NCBI RefSeq assembly: GCF_000503895.1
Contig: NC_022997.1
Span: 1,632,501-1,696,500, forward strand
From: Hyphomicrobium nitrativorans NL23
Lineage (GTDB): Bacteria > Pseudomonadota > Alphaproteobacteria > Rhizobiales > Hyphomicrobiaceae
Reading direction: 5' to 3'
DNA: 64,000 bases
A program made the position numbers and the translations under genes. Below, piece by piece: positions 17,030 to 25,356 of the stretch; position 1 is the stretch's first letter, and each line of letters starts with the position of its first letter. The notes beneath the pieces are model-generated. The model was not told the origin of the DNA. It saw nothing but the letters and a program-made list of their open reading frames with translations, and ran no database searches.

Positions 17030-17467
17030 TCAAGGGAGCGTGCGAGCCCGGCTCGGCCGGTGGGCGGCTTCGACGAGGGCGGGCGTCATCGCGAGGACGA
17101 GGCCCCACATCGTCCCCATGGTTGCCGGAGGAACAAACGGGTCGCTGAAGGCGCCGATGCCCCAGCCGGCAAGCAGGAGGGCGGCGGCCGCGCCAAACAG
17201 AATGCCGAGCCATTTCGGGCGGCCAGCGTCGTCGAGCCGTTTCAGCGTCAGCACCGTTGCGACATAAGCGGCGAGAGCAGCCCAAAGAAACGCCGCCATG
17301 GTGGGGGCATGTGGCACTGCATTGACGCTCTCGTCGAACGTGTCGGCATTCATGAGAGCCGTGCCGATCAGGCCGGCTCCGGCCGTTGCGAGGATGCCGA
17401 TCCACCACGCGAGGCGATTGATCCGGCCTTTCGGCGAGAATGCGGCGTCTATGGAGTGTTCGATCAT
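17030..17467 (-). CDS. DUF805-family small membrane protein
   Basis: A 145-residue protein with four hydrophobic segments. The N-terminal GRINRLAWWIG followed by a Lys-Arg-Leu-Asp-Asp-Ala-Gly-Arg-Pro loop after the third segment is the DUF805 signature. No biochemical function is established for the family. It is divergent from the small secreted-protein gene at 17620, with an FNR-type box in the shared control region (17549-17562, about 82 bp upstream of this start). The next gene on its strand is the COG2836 protein 73 bp downstream. Confidence 0.75.
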   Translation of the reverse strand: MIEHSIDAAFSPKGRINRLAWWIGILATAGAGLIGTALMNADTFDESVNAVPHAPTMAAFLWAALAAYVATVLTLKRLDDAGRPKWLGILFGAAAALLLAGWGIGAFSDPFVPPATMGTMWGLVLAMTPALVEAAHRPSRARTLP

Positions 17468-17548
17468 GGGGGTCCCCCGTATCGCTTCGCGAGCGGAGAT
17501 GGCGCGCGGATTTTCGATGAGAGCCTAACAATGTCGCCGCCGGGGTTT

Positions 17549-17562
17549 TTGATGCGCGTCAA
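17549..17562. promoter_or_regulatory. FNR/FixK box between the DUF805 gene and a small secreted protein gene
   Basis: TTGATGCGCGTCAA is a perfect TTGAY-N4-RTCAA site. It lies 58-71 bp before the ATG at 17620 and 82-95 bp before the DUF805 start, so it could serve either direction. Class II spacing would put the plus-strand start near 17596. Confidence 0.75.
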
Positions 17563-17619
17563 AGATCGTGTGCGCGGTGCGTTGAAAGATGGGCGCAGGC
17601 TTCGCAGGGAGATACGACG

Positions 17620-17952
17620 ATGGCTGGCGGGCGGAGATGGGGCGATGCAGCGGTGGCGTTTGCGCTGGGGCTTGTCGTGACGATCGGGCTTTGGGGTGGC
17701 CTCGCCGTTGCGGCCGAGGACGCGCCGCGCGCGCCGGGCGATGGGCCGTGGCGGATGATCCTCCAGGACCAGCTCAAGAAGGAAAAAGGATGTGACCTCA
17801 AGGAGGTCCTGAGCTACCAAGAAATTCCTCTCGGCGACGAGATCATGATCGAGGGACGGGTCTCGTGCATCGACGACCGGGCGTTCGATTTTACCCGTAG
17901 CCGAAAGCACCAGAAATTCAGAATCGAGCTTTGCGAGCCCGTCGTTTGCTGA
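17620..17952 (+). CDS. Unknown small secreted protein with four Cys
   Basis: A 110-residue protein I do not recognise. An N-terminal signal peptide (hydrophobic to about residue 32, ending GLAVAAED) is followed by a short charged mature domain with Cys in GCDLKEV, SCIDDRA and the C-terminal IELCEPVVC. The spacing suggests two disulfides or a metal site. The ATG at 17620 has AGGGAGA nine bases upstream. A perfect FNR/FixK box upstream and neighbouring cytochrome/cbb3 genes suggest a role in low-oxygen respiration. A universal stress gene follows 37 bp downstream and may be co-transcribed. Confidence 0.65.
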   Translation: MAGGRRWGDAAVAFALGLVVTIGLWGGLAVAAEDAPRAPGDGPWRMILQDQLKKEKGCDLKEVLSYQEIPLGDEIMIEGRVSCIDDRAFDFTRSRKHQKFRIELCEPVVC

Positions 17953-17989
17953 CGGCCGCCCTTTAAGTGGCCAGGAGAGAGTGACGGAC

Positions 17990-18802
17990 ATGGGTTACAA
18001 GACGATCCTTGTGCATCTCGCAGGCGAGGCCGGTTTCGATAGCGTTCTCACTCCCGCGCTCGATCTCGCGCGGCGGTTCGATGCGCATGTCATCGGCCTT
18101 TCCGTCGTGCCGCCCTATGTCTTCAAGCCGACTTTTCTTCCCGGCAGCAATTCCACGGTGGGCGATCAGCATCGCAAGGACTTTTCGGCGGAGACGCTGC
18201 TGCTCAAGCCGCGGTTCGAAGCTCTGGCGCGCGAGGCGGGCGTGGGCGCTCAGTGGGTGGATGAGGACGCGGGGTTGCTTCCCGTCTGGCGGCGCGTGGT
18301 TGCCTATGGGCGGGCGGCCGATCTCATTGTCACGCAGGCCCCGAAGGACGACGGCGCGGAGCAGATCGTGCTGCAATCGGGCCGGCCGGTGCTGTTCGTT
18401 CCGGAAGGGCCGGGGCGGGCCGTCGGCAAGTGGGTGACGGTTGCCTGGAACGCACGGCGGGAAGGGACGCGGGCGGCCTTTGACGCATTGCCGCTGCTGG
18501 CCACGGCCGAGGCGGTCAAGGTGCTCTGGATCAACCCGGAGGACGACAACGAGACCGAGGGTGTGCCGACGGGCGATCTTTGCTCGGCGCTTGCCCGTCA
18601 TCGGGTGCCGGCGGAAGCTGTCGAGATCAAGGCGCCGGACGAGCAGGTTGGCGAGACGCTGACGCGGTTTCTTCGCGATTCGGGCAGCGATCTCCTGGTC
18701 ATGGGCTGCTATGGGCACTCGCGGCTGCGCGAAATGGTGCTCGGCGGGGCGACGCGGCGCATGCTTGCCTCCCTGCCGGTGCCGGTCCTGATGTCGCACT
18801 GA
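17990..18802 (+). CDS. Tandem universal stress protein (UspA family)
   Basis: A 270-residue cytoplasmic protein, about twice one Usp domain. The first half starts YKTILVHLAGEAGFDSVLTPALDLARRFDAHVIGLSV; the second ends with the nucleotide-binding motif GCYGHSRLREMVLGGATRRML (G-x2-G-x9-G). Usp proteins bind ATP/AMP and aid survival under stress or low oxygen. The ATG at 17990 is placed about 10 bases after AGGAGAG; a GTG at 17981 sits too close to that site. Its position after an FNR-box gene suggests low-oxygen induction. Confidence 0.85.
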   Translation: MGYKTILVHLAGEAGFDSVLTPALDLARRFDAHVIGLSVVPPYVFKPTFLPGSNSTVGDQHRKDFSAETLLLKPRFEALAREAGVGAQWVDEDAGLLPVWRRVVAYGRAADLIVTQAPKDDGAEQIVLQSGRPVLFVPEGPGRAVGKWVTVAWNARREGTRAAFDALPLLATAEAVKVLWINPEDDNETEGVPTGDLCSALARHRVPAEAVEIKAPDEQVGETLTRFLRDSGSDLLVMGCYGHSRLREMVLGGATRRMLASLPVPVLMSH

Positions 18803-18940
18803 GGGCTGCTTCATCGGCATCCAGCGGGCGCGGACGGGCGCCTGTTACATTCTCTTACAATTCGTCACGACCGGCGCATAACGACGGTTCGGATGCAGGC
18901 TCTATTCCCGGCTACGGAATTTCCCGGCCAGGAGAGAGAG

Positions 18941-19639
18941 ATGCTTGCAGTCCAGACCCTCGACGCACGTCCGTTTCAGACCCCTCTCGGCCGTCTCAGC
19001 CGGGGCGAGGCTCCGCAGCGGTCCCTGGAAGATCGACTGGCGCATGCAACGGTCCGTAAGATCGAAAGCAAGGAGCACGTCTTTTGCGAGGGAGACCCCA
19101 GGCTTCACGTGTTCCGCGTCGAGGAAGGGGTGATTGCGATCTACAAGACGCTTTGCGACGGCCGGCGCCGCATCATCGACTTCGCTTACCCTGGCGATCT
19201 TCTGGGGCTCGGCGTTCTCGACGAGCACATTCTCTCCGCCCAGGCGACATCGGCTGCCAAGGTTCGCTGCTTCTCGGCGGCGAGCCTCGAAGCGATGGCG
19301 GAAAACGACGCGGATCTCGCGCTCAAGCTCTACAAGTCCGTGTGTCAGGAGTTGAGCGCGACGCGTAGCCTTCTGGTTACGGTGGGGCAGCGCAGTGCCG
19401 TCGAACGTGTCGCGGCGTTCCTGCTCGGGCTGCGCCGGCGCTCGGGCGACGAGGCCGGTGAGACGGTGAAGCTCGCCATGCGCCGCAGCGATATCGCGGA
19501 TCTTCTCGGCCTTACGATCGAGACCGTTAGCCGCACGCTGACCAAGCTGCGCACGATGGGGGTCATCGACGTCGAACTCGGCGGAACGACGGTCACGCTG
19601 CGCGATGCGGCGCGTCTTGCGGATCTCGCGAACGAGTAG
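18941..19639 (+). CDS. Crp/Fnr-family regulator, FixK-like
   Basis: A 232-residue regulator with a cNMP-binding-like beta-roll (residues about 45-130, [30 protein letters not shown]) and a C-terminal winged helix with recognition helix [19 protein letters not shown]. The E-x3-R pattern (ETVSR) specifies TTGA half-sites, matching the four boxes in this window. The N-terminal Cys cluster of true FNR is missing: the first Cys is in VFCEGD. It therefore resembles FixK, which is not itself an O2 sensor. The ATG at 18941 follows AGGAGAGAG. It lies just upstream of ccoN. No FixLJ pair is in the window. Confidence 0.85.
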   Translation: MLAVQTLDARPFQTPLGRLSRGEAPQRSLEDRLAHATVRKIESKEHVFCEGDPRLHVFRVEEGVIAIYKTLCDGRRRIIDFAYPGDLLGLGVLDEHILSAQATSAAKVRCFSAASLEAMAENDADLALKLYKSVCQELSATRSLLVTVGQRSAVERVAAFLLGLRRRSGDEAGETVKLAMRRSDIADLLGLTIETVSRTLTKLRTMGVIDVELGGTTVTLRDAARLADLANE

Positions 19640-19705
19640 TTGCGGCGTCTCATTCGCGCGACGTCAGACACACCTGCGTCAAATGGGCCGGCATCGGATC
19701 GTCTA

Positions 19706-19719
19706 TTGATCTACGTCAA
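19706..19719 (+). promoter_or_regulatory. FNR/FixK box upstream of ccoNOQP
   Basis: TTGATCTACGTCAA is a perfect TTGAY-N4-RTCAA box, 64-77 bp before the ccoN start at 19783. It explains low-oxygen induction of the oxidase operon by the FixK-like protein encoded just upstream. Confidence 0.85.
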
Positions 19720-19782
19720 GGCAGGCCCGCGCACCCAACCTCATCAATCGCCAATTATTTCAAGTCGGGAGAGGGGCAGCTC

Positions 19783-21459
19783 ATGGCCGTACCGAGGGCA
19801 GCAACCAGTGAAGAGGCAATCGCGTTCTCGGGCGCGCTCGCAGTTATATCCGCCGTTCTGATCGCCACCGTGGGTGGTATTTTTGCGTTTGCGGGTCTGG
19901 ACGAAGTGATCCGGATCCACGGCGCGTTGATTGCGGTGTCCGCGATCGCGGCGGTTCTCTACGTCATGTCCAATCCGCGCAAAGGCGGAGAGGACGAGCA
20001 GAAGAGCTATTTCGACGGTCCGGTGAAAGTTGCGACGTTGGCCGCCGTGTTCTGGGGCGTGGTCGGCTTCCTCGTGGGCGATCTCATCGCCTGGCAGCTC
20101 GCGTTCCCGGTCCTCAACTTCGACATGCCTTGGACCAACTTCGGACGGCTGCGTCCGCTCCACACCTCGGCGGTCATCTTCGCATTCGGCGGCAACGTGC
20201 TGATCGCAACGTCGCTCTACGTCGTGCAGAGGACCAGCCGTGCGCGCCTCGCCGGCTATTGGAGCCCCTGGTTCGTCGTGTGGGGTTATCAGCTCTTCAT
20301 CGTGCTTGCGGCCACGGGTTACGTGCTCGGCTCGACGCAGAGCAAGGAATATGCGGAACCAGAATGGTACATCGACATCTGGCTCACGCTTGTCTGGGTG
20401 GCCTACCTGCTCGTGTTCCTCGGCACGCTGTGGAAGCGTAAGGAACCGCACATCTACGTGGCGAACTGGTTCTATCTGGCTTTCATCGTCACGGTTGCGC
20501 TTCTCCACATCGTCAACAACCTGGCCATTCCGGTCTCGGTGCTCGGCTCGAAGAGCTACTCGCTGTTCGCCGGCGTGCAGGATGCCATGACCCAATGGTG
20601 GTACGGGCATAATGCGGTCGGCTTCTTCCTCACCGCCGGGTTCCTCGGGATCATGTATTACTTCATCCCGAAGCGGGTGGAGCGGCCCGTCTATTCGTAT
20701 CGGCTCTCCATCATCCACTTCTGGAGCCTCATCTTCCTCTACATCTGGGCAGGACCGCATCACCTGCACTACACGGCACTGCCCGATTGGGCGCAGACGC
20801 TCGGCGTGACGTTCTCGATCATGCTGTGGATGCCGTCGTGGGGCGGCATGATCAACGGTCTCATGACGCTTTCCGGCGCTTGGGACCGGCTGCGCACGGA
20901 TCCTGTCGTGCGCCTTCTCGTGGTGTCGGTCGCCTTCTACGGCATGGCCACGTTCGAAGGCCCGCTGATGTCCATCAAGGCCGTCAACTCGCTCAGCCAC
21001 TATACGGACTGGACGATCGGGCACGTGCATTCGGGTGCGCTCGGCTGGGTCGGCATGGTGTCGTTCGGCGCGATCTACTGCCTCGTTCCGTGGCTGTGGA
21101 AGCGTGAGGGCCTCTATTCTCTCCGCCTCGTCGAGTGGCACTTCTGGATCTCGACCATCGGCATCGTGCTCTACATCTCGTCGATGTGGGTCTCGGGCGT
21201 GATGCAGGGCCTTATGTGGCGCGCCTACGACAGCATGGGCTTCCTCACCTACTCGTTCATCGAGACGGTGGAGGCCATGCACTGGCCGTACATCATCCGC
21301 GCAGCCGGCGGTCTCCTGTTCGTGATCGGCTCGTTCATCATGGCCTGGAACGTGTGGAAGACCATTCAGGGCGTGAAGCCGGTCGACATTGCCGATCAGC
21401 CGCGCGTCGCTGCGGCACCTGAACTGCGAGCCGGGCTCGCGGCTCAGCCGGCGGCGTGA
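19783..21459 (+). CDS. ccoN: cbb3-type cytochrome c oxidase subunit I
   Basis: The 558-residue catalytic subunit of the high-affinity cbb3 oxidase in the inner membrane. It has about 12-14 TM helices and the His ligands for heme b, heme b3 and CuB in [40 protein letters not shown] and [11 protein letters not shown]. It reduces O2 to water while pumping protons. The ATG at 19783 follows GGGAGAGGGGC. It heads the cco operon behind an FNR/FixK box, with ccoO 14 bp downstream. Confidence 0.97.
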   Translation: MAVPRAATSEEAIAFSGALAVISAVLIATVGGIFAFAGLDEVIRIHGALIAVSAIAAVLYVMSNPRKGGEDEQKSYFDGPVKVATLAAVFWGVVGFLVGDLIAWQLAFPVLNFDMPWTNFGRLRPLHTSAVIFAFGGNVLIATSLYVVQRTSRARLAGYWSPWFVVWGYQLFIVLAATGYVLGSTQSKEYAEPEWYIDIWLTLVWVAYLLVFLGTLWKRKEPHIYVANWFYLAFIVTVALLHIVNNLAIPVSVLGSKSYSLFAGVQDAMTQWWYGHNAVGFFLTAGFLGIMYYFIPKRVERPVYSYRLSIIHFWSLIFLYIWAGPHHLHYTALPDWAQTLGVTFSIMLWMPSWGGMINGLMTLSGAWDRLRTDPVVRLLVVSVAFYGMATFEGPLMSIKAVNSLSHYTDWTIGHVHSGALGWVGMVSFGAIYCLVPWLWKREGLYSLRLVEWHFWISTIGIVLYISSMWVSGVMQGLMWRAYDSMGFLTYSFIETVEAMHWPYIIRAAGGLLFVIGSFIMAWNVWKTIQGVKPVDIADQPRVAAAPELRAGLAAQPAA

Positions 21460-21473
21460 GAGGGGGTTGTCTC

Positions 21474-22208
21474 ATGAAATTCAATCACGGATTCTTCGAA
21501 CGGAACTCGATGGTGCTGCTGATCGGCATCCTGGTCGTCGTGTCTATCGGCGGGCTGGTCGAGATCGCACCTCTGTTCTTCCTCAAGTCCACAATCGAGA
21601 AGGTGCAGGGGATGCGTCCCTACGCACCGCTCGAACTCGCAGGGCGCGACATCTACATCCGCGAGGGCTGCTATGGCTGTCACAGCCAGATGATCCGCTC
21701 CTTGCGCGACGAGGTGGAGCGCTACGGACACTACAGCCTTGCGGCCGAGAGCATGTACGATCATCCGTTCCAGTGGGGCTCCAAGCGCACCGGACCGGAT
21801 CTCGCTCGCGTCGGCGGAAAGTATTCGGACCAATGGCACGTGGATCATTTCACCGCGCCGCGTGAGGTGGTGCCGGGGACGGTGATGCCGGGCTATCCCT
21901 TCTTCGGGACGCGGGCACTCAATGCCGACAACATCAAAAATCACATGACGGCGTTGAAGCTTGCGGGCGTGCCTTACACCGACGAGATGATCGAAAACGC
22001 GAAGGTGGATCTCGTCGCGCAGACGCAGCCGGATTCACGCGAGGCGCGCGCGCTTCTCGAACGCTATCCCAAGGCGCAGGTGCGCAAGTTCGACGGAAAG
22101 CCGGAAGGCGCCGTGACGGAGATGGATGCGATGATCGCCTATCTTCAGATGCTGGGCACGCTGGTCGATTTTACGAAGTTCGATGCGGCTGGTCCCAACT
22201 TGAGGTGA
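21474..22208 (+). CDS. ccoO: cbb3 oxidase monoheme cytochrome c subunit
   Basis: A 244-residue subunit with one N-terminal TM anchor ([21 protein letters not shown]) and a periplasmic domain with heme motif CYGCH ([15 protein letters not shown]). The distal Met is in [10 protein letters not shown]. It passes electrons from CcoP or soluble cytochrome c to CcoN. The ATG at 21474 has AGGGGG upstream; a GTG at 21456 would overlap ccoN and is less likely. Confidence 0.97.
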   Translation: MKFNHGFFERNSMVLLIGILVVVSIGGLVEIAPLFFLKSTIEKVQGMRPYAPLELAGRDIYIREGCYGCHSQMIRSLRDEVERYGHYSLAAESMYDHPFQWGSKRTGPDLARVGGKYSDQWHVDHFTAPREVVPGTVMPGYPFFGTRALNADNIKNHMTALKLAGVPYTDEMIENAKVDLVAQTQPDSREARALLERYPKAQVRKFDGKPEGAVTEMDAMIAYLQMLGTLVDFTKFDAAGPNLR

Positions 22209-22211
22209 GCC

Positions 22212-22445
22212 ATGACGTACGAAAACATTCTTGGCTGGTCTCAGTTGATCGCGATGATCCTGTTCGGGCTGGTCATCGCTGGCATGCTGTTTTACGCGCT
22301 GCGGCCAGGCAACAAAGAGAAGTTCGATCGGGCCGCGCGTGCGCCGCTCGTGGTGGAGGACGATACCCCGGCTGAAAAGCCCGCACGGCCCTCCCTCTTG
22401 CGTGAAGATGACGAGAACGGGGAGGATACGCATGGCCGGACATAA
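22212..22445 (+). CDS. ccoQ: cbb3 oxidase subunit IV CcoQ/FixQ
   Basis: A 77-residue single-TM protein (LIAMILFGLVIAGMLFYALRPGNKEKFDRAA) followed by an acidic cytoplasmic tail. The FYALRPGNKEKFDRAA stretch is characteristic of CcoQ, which stabilises the oxidase. The tail is longer than usual and overlaps the start of ccoP by 14 bases. Confidence 0.9.
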   Translation: MTYENILGWSQLIAMILFGLVIAGMLFYALRPGNKEKFDRAARAPLVVEDDTPAEKPARPSLLREDDENGEDTHGRT

Positions 22446-23304
22446 GGAATACGATGCCGCGACAGGCGCGGAGACCACCGGACACGTCTGGGACGGCGAC
22501 ATCAAGGAGCTGAACAAGCCGTTGCCGAAGTGGTGGCTGTATGTGCTCTACGCCACCATCGTGTGGTCGATCGGATATTGGATCCTCTATCCGGCGTGGC
22601 CGCTGGCTGAGGACTACACGCGCGGCATGCTCGGCTACAGCCAGCGCAGCGTCGTGGCGCAGGAGATTTCGGACGCAAAGCAGACCCAGGCTCCGTTCCT
22701 GCAAGCGGTTGCCAGCAAGTCCGTGGAGGAGATCCGCAGCGATGCCGGGCTCATGGAGTTCGTGAGGCGTGGCGGGGCGGCGCAGTTCGCGAACAACTGC
22801 GCTCCTTGTCACGGTTCGGGCGCGCAGGGATTCAAGGGCTATCCCAACCTCAACGACGACGATTGGCTCTGGGGCGGATCGGTGGAATCGATCGAGAACA
22901 CGATCCGTTTCGGTGTCCGCTCCGATCATGCCAGCACGCATCAGGGTGTGATGCCGCGCTTCGGTCTCGATGGCTTGCTCGACAAAGGACAGATTTCGGA
23001 CGTCGCCGAGTTCGTGCTCTCGCTGTCGGGAAAGTCGGAAGATGCGGAAAAGGCCGAACGCGGCAGCGTGGTGTTCGCGGAGCAGTGTGCCGCGTGTCAC
23101 GGAGCCGACGGCAAGGGTATAGTGGAAATGGGCGCGCCGAACCTCGCCGATGCGATCTGGCTCTATGGCGGCCGGAAGCAAGACGTGGTGGAGAGCGTTC
23201 ACGGTGGACGCGCGGGAATGATGCCCGCGTGGGAAGGCCGTATCGATCCTACCGCTATCCGGATGCTGGCGATTTACGTTCATTCTCTGGGTGGCGGCGA
23301 ATAG
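22432..23304 (+). CDS. ccoP: cbb3 oxidase diheme cytochrome c subunit
   Basis: A 290-residue protein with an N-terminal cytoplasmic segment (TTGHVWDGDIKELNKPLPKWW), one TM helix and two periplasmic cytochrome c domains with heme motifs CAPCH and CAACH. It accepts electrons from soluble cytochrome c. The ATG at 22432 overlaps ccoQ and has GGGGAGGA eight bases upstream. Confidence 0.97.
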   Translation: MAGHKEYDAATGAETTGHVWDGDIKELNKPLPKWWLYVLYATIVWSIGYWILYPAWPLAEDYTRGMLGYSQRSVVAQEISDAKQTQAPFLQAVASKSVEEIRSDAGLMEFVRRGGAAQFANNCAPCHGSGAQGFKGYPNLNDDDWLWGGSVESIENTIRFGVRSDHASTHQGVMPRFGLDGLLDKGQISDVAEFVLSLSGKSEDAEKAERGSVVFAEQCAACHGADGKGIVEMGAPNLADAIWLYGGRKQDVVESVHGGRAGMMPAWEGRIDPTAIRMLAIYVHSLGGGE

Positions 23305-23332
23305 CGACAGAAGGCGGACGGAGACGGCCGAC

Positions 23333-24844
23333 GTGACGCACATGCAGCCGCAAAAATCGATCGAGAGGGGAGTTGCCACGGAGGCAGCTCCCGGTATCAC
23401 ACGTATCGATGTCGACGCAGTGTCGTCGAAGGCGTCCCGCTCGCTCTACACGTCGCGGCAGAAGATCTATCCCAAGCTCGCGCACGGCACTTTCCGGTCC
23501 GTGAAGTGGGTGGTGATGCTGGTGACGCTCGGCATCTACTATCTCTTGCCGTGGATTCGCTGGGACCGCGGGCCGACGCTCCCCGATCAGGCGTTCCTGC
23601 TCGATTTCGCCAATCAGCGGCTCTACTTCGGCCCGATCGAGATCTGGGCGCAGGAGCTCTATTTCATCACCGGAATTCTCGTCATCTCGGCGCTGGCGCT
23701 TTTTCTCGTGACGGCGCTGGCGGGGCGCATGTGGTGCGGTTATGCCTGCCCGCAAACCGTGTGGACGGATCTTATGGTCGTCGTCGAGCGGTTCTGGCAG
23801 GGCGACCGCAACGCGCGCATGCGGCTCGACAAGGCGCCGTGGACCTTCGAGAAGATCTGGAAGAAGACGGCAACGCACGTCTCGTGGATTCTGATCTCTC
23901 TTGCGACGGGCGGCGTGCTCGTTTTCTATTTTCGCGACGCGCCGACGCTCGCGATGGAACTCGTGACAGGCGAAGCCCCGCTCGTCGCCTACGTGTTCAT
24001 GGGCATCTTTACATTTTCGACCTACCTCCTGGGCGGGATCGCGCGGGAGCAGGTCTGCATCTATATGTGCCCGTGGCCGCGCATTCAGGCGGCGATGTAC
24101 GATTCGGAATCTCTGCTCGTTTCCTACCACGGCTATCGCGGCGAGCCGCGGGGACCGCATAAGAAGGGCCAGCCGTGGGAAAATCGCGGCGATTGCATCG
24201 ACTGCAAGGCGTGCGTCGCCGTGTGCCCGATGGGCATCGATATTCGCGACGGGCAGCAACTCGAATGCATCCAGTGTGCGCTTTGTATCGATGCCTGCGA
24301 CGACATCATGGGGAAGGTCGACCGCCCCTACGGTCTCATCAGCTACGATACATTCCGGAATGTGGAAGCTCCGTCCGGGAGCGAGCGGGCCCCTGTTCGG
24401 CTTCTGCGGCCGCGGGTGCTCGTCTATTCCGGTTTGATCGCGCTCATCATGGCGCTCATGGCGTGGGCGTGGATCGTGAGGTCCGTGGTCGAGATCAGCG
24501 TGATTCCGGATCGCAACCCGCTGTTCGTCGTGCTGTCGGACGGCGGTGTTCGCAACGGGTACACGATCAAAGTTCTCAACAAGACGCATGAGACGCGCAC
24601 GTTCCAGCTTCGGATCGAGGGGCTGTCCGACTTCCATGCCGCGATCATCGGGTTCGATACCGCTGACGCCCCACTTGTGGTGGAGCCCGACACGCTCAGA
24701 GCGATCAAAGTCTATGTGAGCGTGCCACGTGAGGCGGCATCCCATCTCGATGCTGCCGCCACGCCGCTGACGCTGACCGTGAGAGATCTTGCGAGTGGCG
24801 ATACCGTCGTTCGCGAGACGACATTCAGGAGCCCTGGATCATGA
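23333..24844 (+). CDS. ccoG: cbb3 oxidase accessory protein CcoG/FixG (polyferredoxin)
   Basis: A 503-residue membrane protein with five or more TM helices, CxxxCP motifs (WCGYACPQ, YMCPW) and two ferredoxin-like cluster motifs (CIDCKACVAVCPMGID, CIQCALCIDACDD). A C-terminal immunoglobulin-like domain follows. CcoG is thought to reduce Cu(II) for cbb3 assembly. A GTG at 23333 has GGAGA nine bases upstream; an ATG at 23342 is the alternative. It overlaps ccoH by four bases (ATGA). Confidence 0.92.
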   Translation: MTHMQPQKSIERGVATEAAPGITRIDVDAVSSKASRSLYTSRQKIYPKLAHGTFRSVKWVVMLVTLGIYYLLPWIRWDRGPTLPDQAFLLDFANQRLYFGPIEIWAQELYFITGILVISALALFLVTALAGRMWCGYACPQTVWTDLMVVVERFWQGDRNARMRLDKAPWTFEKIWKKTATHVSWILISLATGGVLVFYFRDAPTLAMELVTGEAPLVAYVFMGIFTFSTYLLGGIAREQVCIYMCPWPRIQAAMYDSESLLVSYHGYRGEPRGPHKKGQPWENRGDCIDCKACVAVCPMGIDIRDGQQLECIQCALCIDACDDIMGKVDRPYGLISYDTFRNVEAPSGSERAPVRLLRPRVLVYSGLIALIMALMAWAWIVRSVVEISVIPDRNPLFVVLSDGGVRNGYTIKVLNKTHETRTFQLRIEGLSDFHAAIIGFDTADAPLVVEPDTLRAIKVYVSVPREAASHLDAAATPLTLTVRDLASGDTVVRETTFRSPGS

Positions 24845-25356
24845 AGCATTTGTCGGAAGGCGTGCGCCCGGCGCGGGAGATCCGTGGCGGACATGTTCTG
24901 CTTGCGATGCTGGCCTTCTTCGGAACGATCATCGCCGTGGATTCCGTTTTGATCTACAAGGCGGTGTCGACGTTCGGGGGCGTGGAGAACGTGAACGCCT
25001 ACCGGGACGGGCTGGCCTACAATCAGCGTATCGCGGTGGACGAAAAGCAGGCGGCGCTCGGATGGATGGATCGTGTCGAGGCGCGGGGGACGCCGCTCCG
25101 CTTGAGCGTGTCGCTCGAAGATCGGGACGGTGTTGCCCTCGCGCGGCGACATGTCGTTGCCGATGTGGGGCGACCGGCTACCAACCGATTCGACCGCACG
25201 CTCAAGCTGGCTGAGGTTTTGCCTGGCGTCTACGAGGCTGCGTTTGCAGATGCCGAGCCGGGGACGTGGGTTGTCGATTTGCGGGTTTCCGCACGTTCCG
25301 AAGACGGCGCCGCGCCGGATTATCAGGTGAGGAGACGGCTGTGGATCGCGCCCTGA
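24841..25356 (+). CDS. ccoH: cbb3 oxidase assembly protein CcoH/FixH
   Basis: A 171-residue protein with one N-terminal TM helix (LLAMLAFFGTIIAVDSVLIYKA) and a periplasmic beta-rich domain containing YRDGLAYNQRIAV, the FixH hallmark. It is needed for cbb3 maturation and is thought to interact with CcoI. Its ATG overlaps the ccoG stop and its end overlaps ccoI. Confidence 0.9.
   Translation: MKHLSEGVRPAREIRGGHVLLAMLAFFGTIIAVDSVLIYKAVSTFGGVENVNAYRDGLAYNQRIAVDEKQAALGWMDRVEARGTPLRLSVSLEDRDGVALARRHVVADVGRPATNRFDRTLKLAEVLPGVYEAAFADAEPGTWVVDLRVSARSEDGAAPDYQVRRRLWIAP

Noticed and set aside
19744-21282. 512-codon minus-strand frame opposite ccoN
   Set aside because: Shadow of ccoN; His/Arg/Asp-rich and without domains.
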